The notes under the pieces were generated by a model. That model saw nothing but the letters and a program-made list of their open reading frames with translations. It had not been told where the DNA came from and did not search any database. The position numbers were made by a program, and so were the translations under genes. A stretch of DNA of 25,823 nt from Bacteroidales bacterium UBA3663. Lineage in GTDB: Bacteria > Bacteroidota > Bacteroidia > Bacteroidales > UBA3663. Positions 21,572 to 25,823 of the stretch are shown piece after piece (within the stretch, counting starts at the first letter, position 1; every line of letters begins with the position of its first letter). The stretch lies in NCBI GenBank assembly GCA_002373755.1, contig DFJU01000032.1, positions 1-25,823 on the forward strand. Reading direction: 5' to 3'.

Positions 21572-22921
21572 TCAAAGCCCCTTGAAATATTCCTCGCTCT
21601 GGCGGACAAACTCGTCGTGGCGGCGCAGGGCATCGGCATTGGCCACGGAATCCTGCATGAGTTTCTGCCGCTGATCGGCACAATCTTTTCGCCACGCGCG
21701 CATCCAACCTTCATCTTTCATCCATTTGCGTTCTTCATCGATGTAATGTCGGCATAGTGCTTTCATGTCGGTTGCGGTGGCTTTGCCGGGAATCTCCTCG
21801 CGGGTCATGGGACGTACCTCGAAGTTGTCGATGACCCATTGGCCGCTTTCCTGCTTCAGGTAGAGCTTGAACGAGTGGAAATAATGCTCCACATAGCGGC
21901 CGACAACGGGCTTTTCGTCATTCGTCTGGAAAATCACGCGGACGGAGGCTTTGAGCGAATCGTTGACATATTCCTGCCGCACGCCAACAATGTGCATCGA
22001 GTCGTCGCGATTGCCATAGAAGCCATGATGCCAGCCGCATACCAATCCATTCAGCCAGATGCCGCCCAACGGTTCGGTAAAGTCAATGCCCCAGACTTGA
22101 AATGCCTCTTGCGTGAGAGCGTAAAGCGAATCGGAAAAGGCGGCACGCATCTGTAGCGAATCGTAATGGAACACTTCGGGCTTCCCTGGCTCATAGCTTG
22201 GAATGGCGCTGAAAAGTTGCAGGATGGTGGAATCGGGCAACAGGCTGTCGGCCGGCACGGGATATTGCTTGAAATAGGCTTGCTCTTTCTGCAAGGCTTC
22301 AAGAAGTGCATCCCAACCGCATCTCCATATATATTCAAGGTCGTCGTCCCATTCGTCGGAGCGGAAATAACGGCGGTTTTCGGCATTGCAGCGAATCAAC
22401 TTTTCCTTGATTCTTTCTCCCCAACTGGTAAAATTGTCCAATGCCCAATGTCCGTCTTCCCGAATAATTGACAAGGAACTTTTGTTTCCAAAATCTTTTG
22501 TAGATTCATCCTTGGAATGATAATACAGATAATCTACATCTGCAAGAACAGTGTCGCCTTTCAATTGTGTTTCAATGTCTTGTATGGTAAGCGTGTCCCA
22601 CTCCATGCTACAAATAAGATGGTGTATCCAATCATTTTTTGCATCACAACACAATTCTTCGTCGGGCAAAGAAAGTGCCTCCGTATAAAGGGCGAGCAAT
22701 TCCTTGGAAAAATATTGTTCGTAACCACCGTATTTGATTGAAAGGAACATCTTTTCCACCAACGAATCGGACGGCAGGTCATCGGGCAGGTTGTCTGAAT
22801 CTGTTTCGTTGGCCGACGGCATTATCATCGAAGATGTGGGAGCCGGTTGTGGTTGTCCGCCGCTACACGCCGCCAGCAACGTGACGGCGAGCAGTGACAT
22901 TGGACATAAAAGTGTCTTCAT
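21572..22921 (-). CDS. Lipoprotein of unknown function with two similar domains
   Basis: 449 aa. Signal peptide with lipobox LAAC (16-19), so lipid-anchored at Cys19. After a Pro/Ser/Asp-rich spacer come two segments that look like copies of one fold of about 130 residues. Each has a stretch of charged helices (SLYALTQEAFQVW in the second, ELLALYTEALSLP in the first) and ends with a similar strand: GHWALDNFTSWG in the first and GQWVIDNFEVRP in the second. This layout resembles DUF3828/NTF2-like repeats of Bacteroidetes lipoproteins; I cannot confirm the family. The C-terminus is a long charged helix (RRHDEFVRQSEEYFKGL). It begins 27 nt after the helicase gene with no promoter between, so it is probably co-transcribed with it. 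I cannot say which membrane it is in, and no function is known. Confidence 0.7.
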   Translation of the reverse strand: MKTLLCPMSLLAVTLLAACSGGQPQPAPTSSMIMPSANETDSDNLPDDLPSDSLVEKMFLSIKYGGYEQYFSKELLALYTEALSLPDEELCCDAKNDWIHHLICSMEWDTLTIQDIETQLKGDTVLADVDYLYYHSKDESTKDFGNKSSLSIIREDGHWALDNFTSWGERIKEKLIRCNAENRRYFRSDEWDDDLEYIWRCGWDALLEALQKEQAYFKQYPVPADSLLPDSTILQLFSAIPSYEPGKPEVFHYDSLQMRAAFSDSLYALTQEAFQVWGIDFTEPLGGIWLNGLVCGWHHGFYGNRDDSMHIVGVRQEYVNDSLKASVRVIFQTNDEKPVVGRYVEHYFHSFKLYLKQESGQWVIDNFEVRPMTREEIPGKATATDMKALCRHYIDEERKWMKDEGWMRAWRKDCADQRQKLMQDSVANADALRRHDEFVRQSEEYFKGL

Positions 22922-22948
22922 CGGATTAAGGTTTTGTGCGATTTGATG

Positions 22949-24337
22949 TTATGCGTTGGCCGATGGCTGTTGTTCGCCGCCGCTTGGTTTCCCGCCGCCA
23001 CGACGGTTGCCGCCATTGCGCCGTTGGCCGCTACGCGAATTTCCGCCGCCACGGCCGCCCCGACCGCCACGCGGTGAATGGCCTCGCGAGCCGCCCTGAC
23101 GTTCGCGGCGTTGGGAGACATTGGCCATAACCTCCTCCTCGTTGCATCCGCCCAGCGATTCGGGCACGGGGATGCGCTCCAGTCGCTTTTCGAGGAATTT
23201 CTCGAGGTCGATGAACTTCTGGATTTCGCGGCGGTCATTGGCCGAAACGAAGGTCACGCTCTCGCCGTCGGCATCGGCTCGGGCGGTACGGCCCACGCGG
23301 TGGACGTAGTCTTCGGGGTCGTGCGTCATGTCGAAGTTGATGACGAGCTGGATGCCCGAGATGTCGATGCCGCGCGACACAATGTCGGTGGCCACAAGCA
23401 CGTTGACGCGGCCCGACTTGAAGGCGTTCATTGTATCTTCGCGCTCCTTCTGTTCGAGGTCGCTGTGCATGGCGGCCACCTGGAAGCCTTTCTTGCGCAG
23501 GGCGAGCACGACATCCTTCACCTTGACCTTCTTCGACACGAAGACCACGGCGCGCTTGTCGGGATTCTTCAGCAGCTCGTCCTTGACGAAGCCGTCGGGT
23601 TTGCCGCCGAAGAACTGTTTCAGCACACGGATGACCATGTCGGCCTTCTGCGGCTCGTAGCAGATGCAGGCCTTCTGGCGGATCTTCTCGGCCGGCTTCG
23701 ACACGGCAATCTTGACCATCGTCGGTTTCCACATGATGGCTTCGGCCAATTTCTGCGTCTTGGGCGGCATCGTCGCGCTGTAGAGGATTTTCTGGCAGTC
23801 GGGCGGCAGCAGTTTGGCGATGGCCATAATGTCGTCGTAGAAGCCCATGTCGAGCATACGGTCGGCCTCATCGAGCACGAAGAAGGAGACTTGGCTCAAA
23901 TCGACGTAGCCGAGGTTGATGTGGGCCAACAGACGGCCGGGCGTGGCGATGACGACATCGGCACCCTTTTGCAGACCGCGCTGCTGCTCGGCGAAGTCAC
24001 GCCCCTCACCGCCGCCATAGACGGCCACGCTCGATGCATCGACGTAGTAAGAGAAGCCCTGCATCTGCTGGTCAATCTGCTGGGCCAGTTCGCGGGTCGG
24101 CGCCATGATGACGCAGTTGATGGCATCGCTTGGATAGCGGTAGCGGTTGAGGTTCGAAAGGATTGGAAGCAGGTAGGCGGCGGTCTTGCCGGTACCCGTC
24201 TGAGCTACGGCAATCACATCGTCGCCGGCCAATACGGGCGGAATGGCTTTTTCCTGCACGGGAGTACACTCACCGTAGTGCATATATTCGAGGGCCTCCA
24301 AAACGCCCTCGTCAAGGTCAAGTTCGGTAAATTTCAT
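22949..24337 (-). CDS. rhlE: DEAD-box RNA helicase, RhlE-like, with RGG tail
   Basis: 462 aa, cytoplasmic ATP-dependent RNA unwinding for ribosome assembly or RNA turnover. Motifs in order: Q motif TPVQEKAIP (Gln28), AQTGTGKT (45-52), PTREL (80-84), TPGR (132-135), DEAD (156-159), SAT (187-189), then VVFVSKK, ATDIVSRGID and HRVGRTAR in the second RecA domain. Residues from about 412 are Gly/Arg-rich (SRGHSPRGGRGGRGGG and NGGNRRGGGKPSGG), an unstructured RNA-binding tail common in Bacteroidetes helicases. It lies 58 nt downstream of the TatD gene and 27 nt upstream of the lipoprotein gene; no exact promoter is seen in the 58-nt gap, but a small hairpin (ggcatt/aatgcc) is. Assignment as RhlE rather than another DEAD-box type rests on the overall pattern. 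Confidence 0.9.
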   Translation of the reverse strand: MKFTELDLDEGVLEALEYMHYGECTPVQEKAIPPVLAGDDVIAVAQTGTGKTAAYLLPILSNLNRYRYPSDAINCVIMAPTRELAQQIDQQMQGFSYYVDASSVAVYGGGEGRDFAEQQRGLQKGADVVIATPGRLLAHINLGYVDLSQVSFFVLDEADRMLDMGFYDDIMAIAKLLPPDCQKILYSATMPPKTQKLAEAIMWKPTMVKIAVSKPAEKIRQKACICYEPQKADMVIRVLKQFFGGKPDGFVKDELLKNPDKRAVVFVSKKVKVKDVVLALRKKGFQVAAMHSDLEQKEREDTMNAFKSGRVNVLVATDIVSRGIDISGIQLVINFDMTHDPEDYVHRVGRTARADADGESVTFVSANDRREIQKFIDLEKFLEKRLERIPVPESLGGCNEEEVMANVSQRRERQGGSRGHSPRGGRGGRGGGNSRSGQRRNGGNRRGGGKPSGGEQQPSANA

Positions 24338-24395
24338 ATTTCAAAACATTGATATTCTTGTAATTTGGCATTTGTGGCAGCGCTGGGCAATGCCT

Positions 24396-25001
24396 TTATT
24401 TTTGTGCCGAATCTCGCAAATTTAAGATTTTTTCCCGAATTGACAAAACGTCGGTTTCGCTTTCGTCGGTTTCAAAGAAAAGACGGTCTGACGGGATAAT
24501 TCTTGCCACGTCGGGGTTGAACTTTTCGCCCAGCGCAATCGAAAGTCCGGCATCGAGCAGCTGGCGGGCGAGCTGCGGCCCCTTGCGGAAGCCGTGGATG
24601 ATGACGTCGCGCTTCAGATTGGCATCGGCCACACAGCGCAGCATTTCGGCCCAATAGCCCACGCAATGGATCACGACGGGCAGGTCGAGCCGTCGGGCAA
24701 CGGCCAATGCGCATCGGAAAGCCTCCGTCTGACGGTCGAGCGGCACGCCGCAGTGGTTGTCCAGCCCACATTCGCCGATGGCAAGCAGGTTGGGATTGCC
24801 GCGTAGCGCATCGGCCGCGCACCGGAACTCGTCGAGCTGATGGGCGAGGGCAACGGCATCGGCCGCAACGTGCCACGGGTGCAGCTCCAGGCTGAACGGA
24901 GCCGCGTAGCGGAAGACGGCGGGCGAGGGTGGGAGCGATAGTAGCGCGTCGGGACGTCCGGGGTGGTGCGTGTGTATGTCTGTGAGGTCGCGTAGCTGCA
25001 T
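24396..25001 (-). CDS. Short TatD-family metal-dependent hydrolase
   Basis: 201 aa from ATG 25001. The frame is open further upstream but the promoter (25009-25039) and the metal site at residues 10-12 exclude a longer protein. Family residues: His10-x-His12 (DIHTHH), Glu77 (GECGLD), His112 (VIHC), His136 (IIHGF) and Asp179 (FETDES), all the ligands of the two-metal site of TatD DNases. At about 200 aa it is shorter than the usual 255-265 aa, as are many Bacteroidetes members. TatD proteins are 3'-5' DNases or related hydrolases in the cytoplasm; the true substrate is unknown. Transcription should begin within a few bases of the ATG, so the mRNA is leaderless or nearly so. Probably the first gene of an operon with the helicase. 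Confidence 0.85.
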   Translation of the reverse strand: MQLRDLTDIHTHHPGRPDALLSLPPSPAVFRYAAPFSLELHPWHVAADAVALAHQLDEFRCAADALRGNPNLLAIGECGLDNHCGVPLDRQTEAFRCALAVARRLDLPVVIHCVGYWAEMLRCVADANLKRDVIIHGFRKGPQLARQLLDAGLSIALGEKFNPDVARIIPSDRLFFETDESETDVLSIREKILNLRDSAQK

Positions 25002-25008
25002 AGGACGG

Positions 25009-25039
25009 CAAAGATAGGCAATTTCCGGCATAGGCCAAA
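25009..25039 (-). promoter_or_regulatory. Promoter of the TatD gene
   Basis: The minus strand has TTTG (25036-25039), 19 nt, TATCTTTG (25009-25016), a full consensus match. It lies only 7 nt from the ATG at 25001. Confidence 0.7.
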
Positions 25040-25075
25040 ATGCACACTTTGGATTGCACTTTTTTGAGCGGCAAG

Positions 25076-25107
25076 TTTGGATAAGCAGTCGAAAAATGTT
25101 ATCTTTG
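25076..25107 (+). promoter_or_regulatory. Promoter of the topoisomerase IV subunit A gene
   Basis: TTTG (25076-25079), 20 nt, TATCTTTG (25100-25107): an exact Bacteroidetes consensus promoter. Expected start near 25114, leader about 60 nt. Confidence 0.75.
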
Positions 25108-25174
25108 CGCTCGCTGCGTAAAATCGAAATGCAGCGGTTAATTGCCTTTTCTCCCCTTAAATTCTCAATCCGGT

Positions 25175-25823
25175 ATGCGTGAAGACGAAGAAATAATCGA
25201 CGATAGCAGCGAAGAGCTTCCCGAAGGTGACGACTCGGCGCTGGATGGGGTCGATGAAAGCGAAGAGCTTGGCGAAAGCAACAACTATACACCTCACAAT
25301 GACGATGATGCGGGCGATGACAAGATTCATCACCTCGGCGGAATGTACCAGCACTGGTTTCTGGACTATGCCTCATACGTCATTCTGGAACGTGCGGTGC
25401 CGCACCTGGCCGATGGTCTGAAGCCTGTGCAGCGCCGCATCCTTCATGCCATGAACGTGATTGATGACGGCCGATACAACAAGGTGGCCAACATCGTCGG
25501 CCAGACCATGCAGTATCACCCGCACGGCGACGCCTCAATCGGCGATGCCTTGGTGCAGATGGGACAGAAAGACCTGCTTATCGACACGCAAGGTAACTGG
25601 GGTAATATCTTGACAGGCTCCAGCGCTGCCGCACCGCGATACATCGAAGCGCGGCTGTCGAAATTTGCGCTCGACACCGTGTTCAATCCCAAGACTACAG
25701 AGTGGAAGATGTCGTACGACGGCCGCAACAAAGAACCGATCACGCTACCTGTCAAATTTCCGTTGCTGCTGGCACAGGGAGCAGAAGGTATTGCCGTCGG
25801 CCTCTCGTCGAAGATCCTGCCCC
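25175..25823 (+). CDS. parC: DNA topoisomerase IV subunit A (ParC/GyrA family), N-terminal part
   Basis: 216 codons visible; the gene continues past the window. Residues 1-49 are a very acidic extension (many Asp, Glu and Ser) not needed for the core. The core starts at YQHWFLDYASYVILERAVPH and continues with LADGLKPVQRRILHAM. YHPHGDASIGDALV is the helix around the quinolone-resistance region, where the position of GyrA Ser83 is Ala and that of Asp87 is Asp. APRYIEARL holds the active-site Tyr that attacks DNA. The sequence is closer to the Bacteroidetes topoisomerase IV type than to GyrA, because GyrA proteins read more like MKSSYIDYAMSVI. With ParE it decatenates daughter chromosomes. It is the only plus-strand gene here and diverges from the TatD gene. 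Confidence 0.9.
   Translation, partial: MREDEEIIDDSSEELPEGDDSALDGVDESEELGESNNYTPHNDDDAGDDKIHHLGGMYQHWFLDYASYVILERAVPHLADGLKPVQRRILHAMNVIDDGRYNKVANIVGQTMQYHPHGDASIGDALVQMGQKDLLIDTQGNWGNILTGSSAAAPRYIEARLSKFALDTVFNPKTTEWKMSYDGRNKEPITLPVKFPLLLAQGAEGIAVGLSSKILP

Noticed and set aside
23078..24352. 424-codon plus-strand open frame opposite the RNA helicase
   Set aside because: Mirror frame of a gene with full helicase motifs; the translation has no recognisable domain and is rich in His/Val/Leu as antisense frames are.
25002..25376. N-terminal extension of the TatD protein to 326 aa
   Set aside because: It would cross both divergent promoters and the start of the topoisomerase gene; it has no TatD features.

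Overview
The window looks like a chromosomal piece of a Bacteroidales bacterium (Prevotella, Bacteroides, Muribaculaceae or a relative). The evidence is several promoters of the Bacteroidetes type (TTTG, 19-21 nt, TAnnTTTG), weak or absent Shine-Dalgarno sites, small outer-membrane beta-barrel proteins ending in Phe, many TonB C-terminal-domain proteins, a PL22 oligogalacturonate lyase and GC-rich intergenic repeats of the 'ccctctcccc' kind. Almost everything is on the minus strand. Only the topoisomerase IV subunit A gene at the right edge is on the plus strand.

Regions, left to right. 1-4051: a restriction-modification pair. A large protein, cut by the window edge, combines a GIY-YIG-like nuclease, a DEAH helicase and an adenine methyltransferase. 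Upstream of it is a 339-aa methyltransferase-like partner. 4052-4481: a gene-poor gap with interleaved inverted repeats and a doubtful 59-aa ORF. 4482-5747: PL22 oligogalacturonate lyase with its own promoter. 5908-10919: four tandem paralogous beta-barrel outer-membrane proteins, apparently one operon from a promoter at 10930-10960, with a terminator-like hairpin just upstream. 10920-11455 and 12542-12804: repeat-rich gaps on either side of an acyltransferase-3 membrane protein. They hold two copies of a 63-65 bp structured mini-element; one copy sits inside one arm of a long inverted repeat whose other arm is uninterrupted. 12805-13182: a cupin that could act in uronate metabolism.

13300-19813 is the most unusual part. 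It is a tightly packed, translationally coupled operon of six proteins that share a five-cysteine N-terminal domain, a hydrophobic segment, an acidic linker and one or two TonB C-terminal domains. A small radical SAM enzyme is embedded among them, and a stand-alone NAD(P)HX dehydratase ends the run. A seventh TonB-domain protein, a lipoprotein without the cysteine domain (20131-20754), lies just upstream behind its own terminator. The array members are mosaics of one another, which points to repeated duplication and recombination.

20755-21571 is non-coding and repeat-rich. 21572-25001 holds a two-repeat lipoprotein of unknown function, an RhlE-like DEAD-box RNA helicase with an RGG tail, and a short TatD-family hydrolase, probably one transcription unit. 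The TatD gene diverges from topoisomerase IV subunit A (25175 onward), and both have clear Bacteroidetes promoters in the 173-nt gap.

The best candidate for an undescribed system is the five-cysteine/TonB array with its embedded radical SAM enzyme. The next best are the complementary motif loss in the two restriction-modification proteins and the mini-element with filled and empty sites side by side.
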